A DNA stretch of 64,000 nt from Gonocerus acuteangulatus (lineage: Eukaryota > Arthropoda > Insecta > Hemiptera > Coreidae). The notes beneath the pieces are model-generated. The model was not told the origin of the DNA and made no database searches. It worked only from the letters and a program-made list of their open reading frames with translations. How positions within the stretch are numbered: the stretch's first letter is position 1; each line of letters starts with the position of its first letter. The translations under genes and the position numbers were made by a program. Location: assembly GCA_946811695.1 (NCBI GenBank), contig OX328125.1:46180845-46244844 (forward strand). The letters are read 5' to 3'. This document shows, piece after piece, positions 33,978 through 47,882 of the stretch.

Positions 33978-34308
33978 GATATCTCCAACATAAATAAATT
34001 CAATTTAAAGTATGTGGTGAAAATTAAAAAGAATGGGGTAAAATATAAAAACTAAAAGAATATTTTTAAACACATACATTTCAGAAACAAGCTATATTTT
34101 AGAAATTAGCTTTGAAAGAAAGAAGTAAGCAGCATATTTCAGTTATTTAGTCAAGCATTTTTTAAGTTGAATTATTAAAATGTGTATTATTTAAAAAAAA
34201 TACAGCAGTTTGATTAATGCATTTTTCTTTTTTTTTATCCATACTTTTGCAACATTTTCTCTATAGATAACTTCAATGTTTCTGTTTCTCTCCCTACTCT
34301 GTTTGACT

Positions 34309-35023
34309 TTATTTCTTATCGTTATTAGTTTTTCCCCCATCTTTGTCAACAAAATTGCCTAATTTCTGTTTCTTGGCTTTTTCATTGTCATTTACATCTT
34401 CTTGGCTCCCTTCTTTTGGAATACTTGTGTTTGCTTCTTTTTTATATTCTTTTAACTCTTTTGGCATTGAAGTGGATTTCGTTTGATTTTTAGTTTTGAT
34501 TTCGGTTGCATTTTTGGATGAAGGATCTAATTTATTTAGTTTGTCTTTTTTTGAGTCTTCATTTTCAAATGTTTTGCTTCTTGGATTTTGTTTGTCGGAA
34601 ACTTCCTTAGTTGTTGTTGAAGTAATTTCCTTTTCTTTTGAATTGTTTCCATTAGAAAATGTTTTCACATAATTTTCTATCTCAGTTCCTGATGATGACT
34701 CTTTTAAATCTTTGCTTGCTACAGTTTTCCTTTCTCCCAAAAACTTTTCATTTTTTCCAGTTTTTAATTTGTCATCTTCTGTTTGTTTTGGTGGTTCTTC
34801 AGTAATTTTTATACTCTTTGGAGTGCTCTTAACTTCTTTATTTTCCTTTTTAGTTTCCCTTTTTTCATCAGATACTCCTGATACTGACAGGTTTACAGAC
34901 TCTTCCAAAGTTTTGTGTACTTCGGGAATCACATCCATGTCTAAAGGCTTTGTAGCTGATGGGTCCCTTGGGATTGCAGCTGTTTTCATCTCTCCGCTCA
35001 CAGATTCTTTAAAGTAGCTTACC
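34309..35023 (-). other. Lys/Glu/Ser-rich C-terminal tail of the dehydrogenase-like protein
   Basis: After the last dehydrogenase block (ending NFETEK) the frame stays open for about 237 codons, rich in K, E, S, T, N and D with short KE clusters and no hydrophobic segment, so it is probably disordered. A consensus donor (AAG|GTAAGC) lies exactly at the fold/tail boundary (35021-35023). AATAAA on the minus strand overlaps the stop codon (34308-34313). Confidence 0.7.
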
Positions 35024-38000
35024 TTTTCAGTTTCAAAATTTGTTATTATTGTAATTATGCTTTCTTTTTGCATTGCCCTGTTGTAACTGAAGGCATCAAT
35101 AGACCTGAGGAGGTTAACTTTCATGGCTGTCAATGAACGTAATCCTATGTCGCCATTTTTTATTATATTTAAGGCTTTGATAAAGCTGAAACAGAACAAT
35201 TGAAATTACCAGTAATTTATTATTTAAATTTTAACGTCTTCTTATACAAAAAACACTTTTTATTTTTCCATAAAAAAAGCCACTACTCCTAGTGGGAACC
35301 AAATCCTTAGGCACAGAGTGCTCACAGCCACCAGGCCTCCCTGCTAATCATTTATAAGAGACCATATAAATATTTGTTGTGGAGAGCATGCTTTATCTCA
35401 AGTCAATTGCTTTAATTATTTTTATACTCAGAAAATAAATATTTTGGAACGGTTTTAGCTCTGTGTCTTTCTATTTTGCATTAGAGTCATATTATTTGTT
35501 AATGGTTTTGTTTGTTTAATAAGTTTCATCATTAAAAATTGCTTTAAAATTTAAGAGTTTCTAAATATATTCTTGGATCTTAGAATATATTTTAGCATAA
35601 ATATGCTTTAGCGATGACTAAACTGCTAAAAAACATTACAAAAAAGTGTGTTTGCGCATGCGGGAGGGCCATGTACAAACATAGCTACCATGCACCTATG
35701 TGATTACATAGGTTTGTCGGGTGGACCTAAAGCATATTTATGTTTTTCTCACTTAGCTGTTTCCGTTATCAACATTGTATGCTGTTTAATTGTTCATGGA
35801 AGGATCTGGTCTGATTATGCAGTTGATTAGTTTGTGCAGTTGATTTTCTAAATACTTTGATCATATCAACAGCTACTTTGCTAACATTTTTGGAAAATAA
35901 AAAAAAATATTATAAAGAGGAAAATTAATGAAAAAATGGCTTTAGAACACAACTTTAAGCACTGTTTACCTTGGAGTGTTTGTATTTCGTTAAAAAAAAT
36001 AAAAAATAAAAAAAAATAAAAAAAAAAATAACACCAAAACTTCAGCCTGGAAGAGAGCAGTCCCATGCAGAACTTATTTCTTAAAATGATATAACAAAAT
36101 TAAGTCCAACTCACAGAAACTGCATCATATTTTCGTGGTTTCATGCAATTCATATTCCTGGTATGATATGAAAAGCTTAGAATAGGTACTTTACTTTTAA
36201 TATTTTGATGGTTGTGGTATTTTACTATTTTTGCTGAAAGCTTTATGTTATATTTATAAATCCATTTTAGTTAATATACTTTTTTAAATTATTAGACAAA
36301 ACTTAAAAGCGAATCACAATCGTTCCGAGTGCTAACAAATAAATAAATAAAAAAAATACAAAACAAATAATTTTTATAATTGGATGAAAAAATATTTTGT
36401 TTGGTATGACGAATATACTTCTTTAGAATACTGATTTTAACTTATAGACTTATTCGATTTAAACAGCTGATGCTTCCTATATTTAGGCTGCATGCTTAAT
36501 TTAACTTGCATTAGAGCCCCTGAAGATGCATCTGAAGTGGATGTGAAGCTGGTTGGACTATGTTAATAAAATAACAAGAATGCAAAAGTGTAATTTTATT
36601 GACTTGACCCGATGCCTATTTTATTAAAATCATTTTATAAGTATATTAATATTGAGCATCAGTGGAAAAGGCTCAATAATGCTCTTAAAAAGAGAGACCT
36701 TTTTACCTTTTACGAGTGTAAGAATAGCAGCCAATTACTTTCATCTCCCGCAAAATGGCAAACAGAAATGATGCATTAGTTGTTGGTTGAGCTGTTAGCA
36801 ATGTTATTTTACCTCCCCTTTTTGTTATCTGAAAATCAGTTAATTAGTAATCAACAAATAGCATTTTATTATCTTCACGTTACAGAGCTGAATGATAAGA
36901 TAGCATTTACAATCACAGCCTCAAAGAGAGAGGATTTTATGAATACTAAAATATGAATGAATGCCAGGTCGCTTCAATCATGGTGATAGTTGATTAGCCT
37001 TTTAAAAGGCAGTAGGGAAAGACTTGTGAATAGCATGGTGCGGCTGATCTCTTTAAATCATCAACCCCCCCCCCTTGCATATCAGAATTGTTTTTTTCAT
37101 CAAATCGGCTTGGAAAAACTCAGCGGCTAGTTATACCTTGAAGTCTCTTATCATTTTTTGAGGCAATGCACTTCAAGCACTTTTTTTGTGTCAAGGCCAT
37201 TAGCATGCTTCTGATCCATAGCATTATTTGTGTTCAATAGATCATTGTATTTATTTCAATCCAAGCTTAAGAATTCTGCATGTGTTAATTAATTTGTAAT
37301 TTATACTAGATGTAATCGTATATCCAACATATATGTATATTTATCTAGATAGATATTTATCTGGATATATACAGTACTTGCTGTGCCCACGACTTCGCGC
37401 GCATGGAATAGTGACTTTCGGCAGCATTTTTTGGATATATCTTTTGGTTTATTTTAGATTATAAACACAGTCGTTTGGGTATTTAAAAATTAAATTACAT
37501 GTTTATGAACATATAAATATATTACAATATGTACGACTAAATTGTAAGTAGTTTCAGATTTTTACACTTAAAAATTAAGAAATAAAGAAAAGAAATGCCT
37601 AACCTTTACTAAATACAAACCCTTTAAACCCTAAAACCCTATAAACCCTAAAATATAAATAAATGAAATATGTAATAGACACTTTTGTTTTACATTAATT
37701 TTAAGTGCAGAATATGAACTACCAACCTAATCTAACAAAATATAATATAAAAAATGTAGACAGAACTTAACTGATATGAATATTGTGCAAAAAGTGCAAA
37801 CTGTCAGTGTTATAAAATGCAACTGTTACGCCATGCCCATGTGGAACACATGGTTTCGCTGCGAATAATTGAAGACTATAGGCTGTGGTAGGGCTCTTGG
37901 CTACAACTTACAATTGTCGACGTGATTCTTTGCATTGGCATACATTTTTTATTTATGAACCGATTGACAAGAGACAAACATTAAATTTTAAATGAAGCTT

Positions 38001-40297
38001 GACACAATATATTAGTGAAAACCGCATCTAAATCATTGTTTTGGGTACTGTTGCGTTGATAAAGGCCCCAATATTATTTTTCTCATATATATCTTCCATG
38101 TACAGTCAGCGATCCCTACTGTTATAGTGTGTATAGATTACTTCAGTTTTAAAAAATGTCAGAGCTCAAGTTAAAACGTTCACCTACATCCAAGCTAAAT
38201 GTGTTACACACACCTACAAATAAAAGTTAGGTTCATTCTAAACATAAATTGGAGCATAAAAATATCAAGTAAACCTAGAGGAGCTTGACTTCTTACTTGA
38301 AATGCAGTTTCTACTGAGTATGTTGAACCAACTGTATCTATTGAAATATCAGGAGGTTCTGAATAAATCGCTCCCATTATTTCTTTTAAATATTCAGGGT
38401 ATTCTGGACTGTCTTCTGGTGCTATTTTCATAATAAAATCTGCTCCCAATTTTTTGGCTCTTTCCAGACGGTAGTTGCTCAATTCTGAAAATATCTTCAA
38501 TTAGGTCAATTTTTATTTATTTTATTTTAAGTTGTATTCTTTGCCTAATTTATATTAACGAAGTATATAATATTTGTATGTAATACAAGGCAACTAATAT
38601 TCAATAAGGTGTGTGAAAATAGAAGGTAATCTCTACAGAAAATGATTTCATTGGCTACATGTTTTGAAGCTTTTGCTCATCAACATGCATAAAGTTTGTT
38701 TCTGAAATGAAATGGAAAAAATACTCTATTCTGCGACTTTGTACCTTGAGAATAATGTATAAATACATTTGGTTGAATATAAAATTTTAAAATAAAACTC
38801 TTAAGAAGAAACAGCAAAAAGAAAAAAATGAACTCTAATGCTATTTATTTATTTAAATTTTTTAACGTCCATTATTATTAACTACATATTTTGGGACGGG
38901 TTATCTAAAGGTTTCCACCCTTTTCTAGCCAGGATAGGGCTAATACCTTTTCTTTTTTCTAAAGAAAAGCCAACAGTGGGAATCGAACCCACGACCTTTG
39001 GCACAGAGTGCTAAGTGCTCATGCCTTAACACTCATGGCCACCGGGCCTCCTAATGCTATTTACAAAACCTTAATTAATTAATTTAAAACAAAAATTGAT
39101 TAATAGACATGAAAAGTTTTCGGATCTTGGTATATTTTCTAAAATATCTCCAAAACAGTTGAGAAATCGTGGTAAGTGGAGGGTGACCATTTGAAACCTT
39201 ATTAAATTCTCTACAAAAAAGGTTCTGATGTAATTTTTGATGGGACAATGTCAATCGAAGAAATAAGTGCTTAAAACATCGAAATAGTTAGTTTTGTTCT
39301 TTTTGGATTTTAGTCTCTGTCTACCTAACTTTTAATTGGTTGCTGTTGTGTTTTTAATTGCAGTTAACAGTAAAATGAGTATTTTAGTAAATCAAGGTAA
39401 GAAAATAAGAAACATTGTTACAGTGCGAAAATTGAGAAAGAGGATGGAGTCATTTCCGCTTAGGATACAATCCTGTTGTGGCGTTTTATATTTCTTCTCT
39501 TTGAGATGTCATTGTATATGTTCCACGAAAGATCAAAATGTACCATAACTATTTGTTTACTAATGGCACTAAGGAGATGAACGTAAACGCGCTAAGTTGG
39601 CGCTGTTCATGCGAGCCAGACTTTTTTTTATTTTATCTCTGAGTGACTATGACCAATAAAAACAAACACAAAGAGAGTATAAAGTGTTATTTTATTACAA
39701 AGAAGTTTGCTAGTTTTTTGTTTTGTTTTTGGTGGCACACCAACATCCATGTCATGTAATTTTTATAAATTACTAGCTGTTACCCGGTCTTCAATGCTAC
39801 ACCTACTTTCTGCATCTAGAAAAGCCTAAATAAATTAGAAACCAAATAAGTAATATTAAAATCTAATAAAACAAATCTGTAGCTGTTCGGGTTCACAGTT
39901 TTGAACCCGTGACCTCGGAACTGTTAGTCCTAGATGATTTTAACCTAGCCTATGACACTCCCCGAATCAAGACCTATGTGTGTGCCAAGTTTGGTCAAAT
40001 ACAGTCAAACGGTGTGGATTTGTATAAGGAACAAACATACAGACAGACAGGTGGTAGACGTTTTTGACTTACCCTAGGATACTCCCCGGATCAAGATCTA
40101 CCTCTATGCCAAGTTTGGTCAAAATTGGTTGAACGGTGTGGATTTCTATAAGGAACAAACATACAGACAGACAGCTGGTAGAATTTTTTTACCTAGCCTA
40201 CGAGACTTCCCGTGTCAAGACCTACCTGTGCGCCAAGTTTGGTCAAAATCGGTCAAACGTTGTGGATTTGTATAAGGAACAAACAGACAGACACGTG

Positions 40298-40356
<59 letters not shown>

Positions 40357-43300
40357 TAATAAAATTAATGAACACCTTAACCTATTAAAACAATCAAGAT
40401 ATTAAATGTTTATAAACTAATTACCTGCTACAATGATGCTTTTTACTCCCAAGTGCTTCAATGCTACTAGAGTGACAAGCCCTAGCAAATTAGCTCCAAT
40501 TATGAAAACTTTAGAGTCCTTAGAAATTTCCGCTTTCTCATAACAATGAATAGCAAATGCTAATTTTGCAGTAAGTGTAGCATAATCCAGAGGGATGCCG
40601 GCATCTAATCTTAACAATATGAACAAAAATAAAAATGTATTAAAAAGAAATATTTACATTACATCTACTATTATCTAATGGATCTTTAATAATGAAACAA
40701 ATAACAATTTCTGGGTCTCCCCGTGGTCTAGTGGCTAATGCCTTGGATTCTCATGCAGGAAATGGGAACTTGAGTCCCACCTGCAGCAGGAATTTTTCTT
40801 ATTTCAGGGTTCATTGAGAAAATTCCCTGCTTCACCATGGATGTCGGTGCTAATGGCTTAGAAGTCGCTCCACCGTAAAAAAAGGGAGCCCGACTCGCTG
40901 CATCATCTTAGCGGGATTTTATGGCCCCAATATGTCTAGGTTGACAATGGAAAATGACTCCCTGGCCTTGTCAAGGTTCCCTCTAGGAACATACTTTTAA
41001 CTATTTAACATTTTCTTGTCTCCTTTTATTATAAAACCAATTTTACAGTTAAATTTAATTTAAAACAAAACAACAACCAATTAAAAAGTGAGTTAAACAA
41101 TGACAAAAACCCATTCAAAATAACAAAACAAACACGTTTGAAGTTTCATCAGAACAGGGAGCCATTGGAAATAACAGAAGTTAATCAGAATACTGTCTTA
41201 TCAAATTAGTTAGTCAATAGGCCAATCAAATCTGCTGATGAAAGTGTATTTTTTTTTACGGCACATCGACGTCTAGGCCATTAGCGCCAACATCCAGGGT
41301 GCAGCGAGGAATTTTCCCAACGAGCCGTGGCATGAGAAAATTCCTGCCTGCCACACAGTGTAACGGAGTAGTGAGGTTTATGGACAAAAATCATTAACCA
41401 ATAGTTATTTTCAAATAAGCATTTTTATTAACTGAAATCCACTCAAAACAATGTAACAATAGTATAATAATGCATACCATACGGCTATAATAATATTAAT
41501 TGTAATATTAATAGAAATAGCGCCGTAAAAAAAAAAAAATAAATAAAAAAAAAATTAATAGAAATAATATAGCAGGTAATAATATTATTAATAACAATAT
41601 TATAACTGTAAAATATAATGTAGTAATAGTATAGTAGTAAATTATACTTATAGTAATATTGCCATAGAATAATAATATTTTACTATTTTCTATACTATTT
41701 TACTATTATTAAATATTTTTTTAATGCTGAGACTGAATCGTTTTTGGATTCTTGAGAATGTAAACTTAAATCAAAATCAATATCTATTTTATTATTAAAG
41801 TCATCCTCTATTATACATTCATTAATGTCCGGACTGATTTTGCTTAGCCTTTTTATATTTTTTCTCAGTAAAAAAAACATTGGGTCAGATATCAGAAGAA
41901 CCCGGCGCTTTTTCAATCTCTCACACAACGCTGTAAAATCTTTTTTATGTCTGCCTCTAAGGAAGCCGGAAGGGCCATCAGGGGGCAAATATCTTTTTTC
42001 TTGATAAAAATTTCTTCTAAGTTGATATATTGTTTTAACCAGTATTTATATAAGAGTTTTTTTCTCTGCAGTGAACATGTTTCCACTTTTTTTACATATA
42101 ATATAGGACTAAACTGGCAGTTTTTTTAGTATTGCCTAATATTTCTTTAGGAGCATCCTGCAGATTAAATTGAATCATTTGCCCAAGGATTAATACCGTC
42201 TTCTTGGATTTATCCACATTTTTTTTCAAATTTGGAAGAAAAAATGATGATGGATCTAAAAATAAAAATCTTTGGAATAGGCAAACTAAATTGCCCTCAG
42301 TACATTATACTTGAGGTAAACTTTAAGCTCTAAAAAACTTGGGCTGTGTTCAGATGAAGTTTTTTTGCTATGGTCTATTAAAGTTTTGTACTTAAAAACA
42401 ATTTCATCCGTTAACAATTTCCCGGCGTTAATAGCCCTAATGTTGATACGCCGTTAAACACACACACAAACAATTTCAAAGATCAATGAAGAATAATTCA
42501 GGATAAATAACAAGGGAGTAATTACCCATAATCAATTATATCAGATAAAAAAGGAATAGTTTTGACGTAATTTCCTTTGGATGACAATAAAAACACTGTC
42601 CTATCTTCAACAAGAGATAGGACATAGAGGCTCAAACTGATTGTTGCTATAAAGCAGGTTTTAAAGACTTTGCCTTGTTTATAATACTGCTAATGTGTTT
42701 GTTGATCAAAATAAAACTAATATTTATTAGTTTTATACGATTTTAATTCCTTGAATAGTTTCTAAACTTAGCTAGAGGATTAAAAATTAAATATAAGAAA
42801 TAAAAAATTTAGGTTTTTGTCCATTGGACGTTACAATGTGCGCTGGTGGGAATTGAACCCACCATCTCCCGCATATGAATTTAAAGTGTTAGCCACTAGA
42901 TCCCATGTAAGTCTATTTATCAACATTCAAGGAGTGGATTGAGTGCAGCAGTATTTGGAAGTTATAAGCCTCACTGAGTTTATGTTCTTTTTTTGATATT
43001 TGGGAAAGTCTGGGAATTGCTAGTTGTGTGGGATCAGATAGTTTGCCCAGATGATTGATGATATTTCACTGTAATGGAGTTGATTTGAGAATAAGATGTG
43101 ATTTATTAGCTCAAAGAACATTGCCTTACAACAGAAATTTTGAAGGGCATGCCACTAGCTGGTACCAGCTCTGGCCATATAATTGTGATAAAATAATGGT
43201 TGCTAGATTATTGACATATAATATACTATTAATAGTAAGATTTGTGATGATTACTTATGACAAAAGTAGGCTGGGTGAGTCATAAACTTGCACAGTGCTC

Positions 43301-44109
43301 CATCCCTGCTTGATGTACCAATATAAGAAATACTTTGACAAAGATGGGTGTTCCCGGAAGAACAATTAGAGCATTTCAAGCAACTTACACCTGGTTCCAA
43401 AAGAACTCGATCTCCTGAAATGAAAGACTAAGCCATTCTTTCCTTTTAACAAAATGTGAAGATAATACGTTATTGGCTAATATTTTAAATAATAACTAAA
43501 AAAAACAACAACAAAAGATTTGCTTGAACTGTGCCATCATTCACCCTCCATGAAAGAAAATCAACATTTTTGAAGCTCTGTTTTCTATTCTCAGGCGGGA
43601 CCAGTCCTATCATAATTTACACCTCATTTTGGAGGACTTTTATTAGGCAACCAAAACATTACTTTTCACTTACTATGGTTTGTCAACGATTTCTGAGATC
43701 GGCCTCCCCCAACAGGTATGATTTTTGAGATATTTCAGAAAATATCAGAAGAGTTAAACAATTGGTCATGTGAGTTGATAATATACATTTTTTTTTACTA
43801 ATACTTTCTCAACTCAAAATTTATCTATTTTAGTTTGGATGAATGTCAAACAAGTAAAAACATTTTCAACTCACTCCGTCATTTTGGAGTACCCAAAAGC
43901 AACATTCCAGTTTTTTTCACTAAACAAACGGCTAAGGTATAGCCTCAGAAATGGTTTTATTCGATTTACCAAATTAAAGGACCTATTATATGTGCAACTT
44001 GAAGTCTATAAAAACAAAATTGGTGAACTACACTTCGTTTATAGCCAATTTTGATGTAAAACAGTGCTCAAGTAAACAAGGGATTCTGGAATATACACTT
44101 GTATATATT

Positions 44110-44201
<92 letters not shown>

Positions 44202-47200
44202 AAATTAAAAATTGTTTCATACAAAAAAAAGTAGCATTAATAGTTTTGCCCTTTTTTATTTTTTTGATATATTTAAACTTTAACATCCATTATGATTAAC
44301 TAAGAATTTTTGGACGGGTGATCTATAGGTTACAACCCTTTCCTAGTCAGGATAGGGCTGATGCCTTGTCGTTTTTCTAAAGAAAAGCCACCACCCAATA
44401 GTGGGAATCAAAACCACGACCTTTGGCACAGAATGTTAAGTGCTCAAGCCTTAACTCTCATGGCCATCGGGCCTCCGTGGCCTTTTTTTGAGCTACCATT
44501 GAATTTTGTTCCTAAGTAACCCTCACTTATAATTGACCGACTTTGCTTATTTTCACAAGATATCAATATCATTATCATTAGCTGGGAATGATGTAGAGTG
44601 GGTTTTCTTGCAAAATTACAAATAGTTTGACCTCTAGGGCCATATTAACAACTTCGGCTCGGAGTAACCTGCCTCCCAAGATGGACCGATTTTGCTATTT
44701 ACCAAACTTGCCCAATTATTCAATACACAAAGTGTCCTGGCAAAAACACAAAAAAGTCCTTTCAGTTTCATGTATACATATTTGCAAATACTTTAAAAAC
44801 TTACCTACTTGAAAATCTCTGGCTTCTGCACCCATCTTGGCGACAATTCCTGTCGCAAGGCTTCCCAGAACAGTTGATGTTCTTCCTTTGTTATGATTTT
44901 GATATTTGGTGTGAAAATGAAAATTGTTAACCAAGTCATTGCTTAAACAAACATTGCTAACTCTTATCATGATTTCTGGAAAAAAGGAAAAATACTTTCA
45001 TTAATTGTATTGTCACTTTTTCGCTTATCTATCAAATAATTGGGAGAATAAGCTCTAGAAAAGAAATTAATATGTCCTTAATCAAATGTGTGTGTATTTG
45101 TGTGTGTGTGTGTGTGGGGGGGGGGTGTATGTATATGTATATAAATATATACAATTATATAATACACATAGCCACGTTGAATACACTGGTTCCCATAGAT
45201 CACGGAAGTAACGTGGGGCATGGATGGGTGATCGATTACGTGCTGTTGGTATTATGAAAGGGTGGCAACCTGTAGAAAGCCAAATTGTTGATACGCCGTT
45301 AAAATACACACACATATATTTGTCTGTTCACTCTCTAGCTGGCTCAAAAATGGTCCGATTTTGATGAAATTTGGTACAAAAATCTCTCGTAATTTGAAAG
45401 GTCGAGTTCGTTAACCAGCAGAATCTGTCAGCCGGAAGATGCTTTTTGAAGCGAAATTCGCGCGAAAAAAATCGTAACGCTTACGTTTTCGAGTTCATAT
45501 GCTTGCGTGTACTCATTTTATAGGTTCCATAACTTAGAAAACCGAATGAAACCAATTTTAAAGCGATATCTAATCGTTTTCGAGAAACATTGAAACACCT
45601 ATTTTTACAAACCAATTTTCAGTTTGGGTATTCAGAAACGGTTAATTCAGTTGGAACTTGTTCCAGACGTTTGATATTCATCTAATCTATGATAGGTAAA
45701 TTTTGGTTCCGTTTGGAGTTAAGGAAGTACCAGAAATAAAATATTTCATTAACAGGCATGAAAAGTTTTGCGATTGTCGTATATTTTCTATAATATCGAA
45801 ACCGGTCCCGAAAACGGTTAGGAAATCGTGGTAAGTGGGAGGTGACCATTCGAAAGCTTACTAAATTCTCTACAAAAAAAAGGTTCTAACGTAATTTTTA
45901 ATGGGGTGATGCCAATCGGAGAAATAAGGAATTGAAAATTCGCAATTGTTAGTTTTGCTCTTTTGAACGGGGGTTTCTACCTGTTTACCTAACGTTTTAA
46001 CTGGTTGTAGCTTACTTTAATTGAATTTAACAGTAAAACTAGTATTTGACTAAAACAAGGTAAGAAAATGTGAAACGTTGTTATAGTGTTTTCAAGAGAA
46101 AACGTTATTATTCCTTTACTAATAGCACTAGAGATATGAACGGAACAGCGCTAAGATGAAGCAGTTCCTGCAAGTCGGACTTCCCCCCCCCCCAGATAGA
46201 ATCTAGTTTTGCGACATATACTCATACTAGCACTAGCGGTGTCTAACTAGATCGTGAGTAAAATTAAGAAGTTGTGGCGAAGTTTTTTAAGATCCAGAAA
46301 TTATTATTTGGGGCGGTGTCTGTGGATGTAAGTTAATTTATGTTAATTAGTATACATTTTGTAGAAGTAAGATTCATAACTAGCCACGTTTCATATATTT
46401 TTAAATTCATAATTTTCAATTTGTGTGAAACCCGTTACGACCCTTTTAATAAATAATTCCATTTTATTACAAAATTATTAATTTTTTTTATTTTCGAGTT
46501 TAACGGCGTATCAACTATTAGGCTATTAACGCCGCAAAATTATTAATAAATTCAAAATCAAATCATTTGAAAATGGCGATCCAACTTGCGTCGTATTTAC
46601 TTCGTTTTTATCTTAAATAAATAATACGATGAAATTATACATTACGTGGAGGGGGGGGGAAGAAATACAATGTTCTTTCATAAATAAATAATGTATTCTC
46701 TATACAAGTTATTCTAAATTAAACAGTTATTATATAAATAAAAAAGGATTCACTGTTTAGGAATATATAATGTAAAAACAACAAATTTTATTTGTTATGT
46801 AAAGCATAGAAATTCATCTGGATGGAATTGCCAACAGTGCACAGGTCCCAACATTTTGGCGCTATATCAGTCTAGTTCTGCAAGATGTCGTCGTGAAGAA
46901 TTGCAGGGGTCTCTTTCTGAATTGGATGGCCTAACGGTAGGAGCTCGGTTTATATAGGTTTCCAGATATCTCAGAGATACATATTCTGAGAGTTGACTTT
47001 ATTGTAAATTGTGAAAGTTAAAGTACATAAATAGTCATTCCGGAGTGTTTATCGTATTCACAATGAGATCAAGTATAATAGGGCGTTGATTTGATAAAGC
47101 AGTTGATTTCTCACAAGATCCGGAAGCAAGCGGCATGAAGCAAGAAGCACAGACCGTAGTTCATTGGTATCACAGGTAACATTTGTTTTTATTTGAATGC

Positions 47201-47816
47201 ATATATATTATACCATTATAGCATGGGCGTATATAGAAAATAATTTCGGGGAGGGGGACTGGGACCATTTTCGGGGTATGGAATACTTACAATTTACAAC
47301 TTTTAATAATTTTAGGCAACTAAAATATGGGTTAAGGGTTTTAAGATACATTTTTGCCTTTAAATCAAAATTTCGGGGGGGGGCAGCATATATATATATA
47401 TATATATATGAATATGCCTTATATACGCCCATGCATTAACGTGAGCTTTTATTATTATTATATAATTATGATTCTGCCCATAAAATATAAACTATATTAA
47501 CTTTTCGAACACTTTGAACCACCCTCAGATAGAGTCTACAACCAGTAAGATAAATATAATTCTGAATTGTTTATAAAGATTGTGAAGAATCGCGGCACAT
47601 TACTGTTTTCCTGCCTAAACGCAAAAAGGTGCTTTCATCTTTATTATAAAAACCCAATTATTACTATATCTTAACATTTTGAACGTGCGGTGAAGTTATC
47701 TTAGCAATATATATAATAAATCTATGTAGTTCAGATGATTTCTTTTATAGTCCTTATTGCCGCCAGGCATTGTTTGTTAATTACTATTTTATAAAGTCTA
47801 ATATCAAGTAAACGTC

Positions 47817-47882
<66 letters not shown>

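Larger units (their letters stand above)
33005..34300. other. Convergent intergenic region
   Basis: Between the 3' ends of ULK3 (plus) and the dehydrogenase-like gene (minus). It holds an H-family copy and an AT microsatellite, and otherwise AT-rich DNA with no supported gene. Confidence 0.7.

Noticed and set aside
34712..35017. 101-codon plus-strand frame
   Set aside because: Antisense shadow of the Lys/Glu-rich tail.
37605..37655. AAACCCT-like repeats resembling plant-type telomere sequence
   Set aside because: Only four or five imperfect copies in an AT-rich intron repeat; arthropod telomeres normally use TTAGG.
40604..40609. Acceptor TTAG at 40605-40606 joining directly to the exon ending at 44805
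   Set aside because: It keeps frame but skips the structural-zinc exon 43255-43414, which fits the family exactly with the acceptor at 40610.
44039..44286. Frames with long YIYIYI runs
   Set aside because: Translations of AT microsatellites; the same artefact occurs at 1513, 33867, 40136 and 47197.
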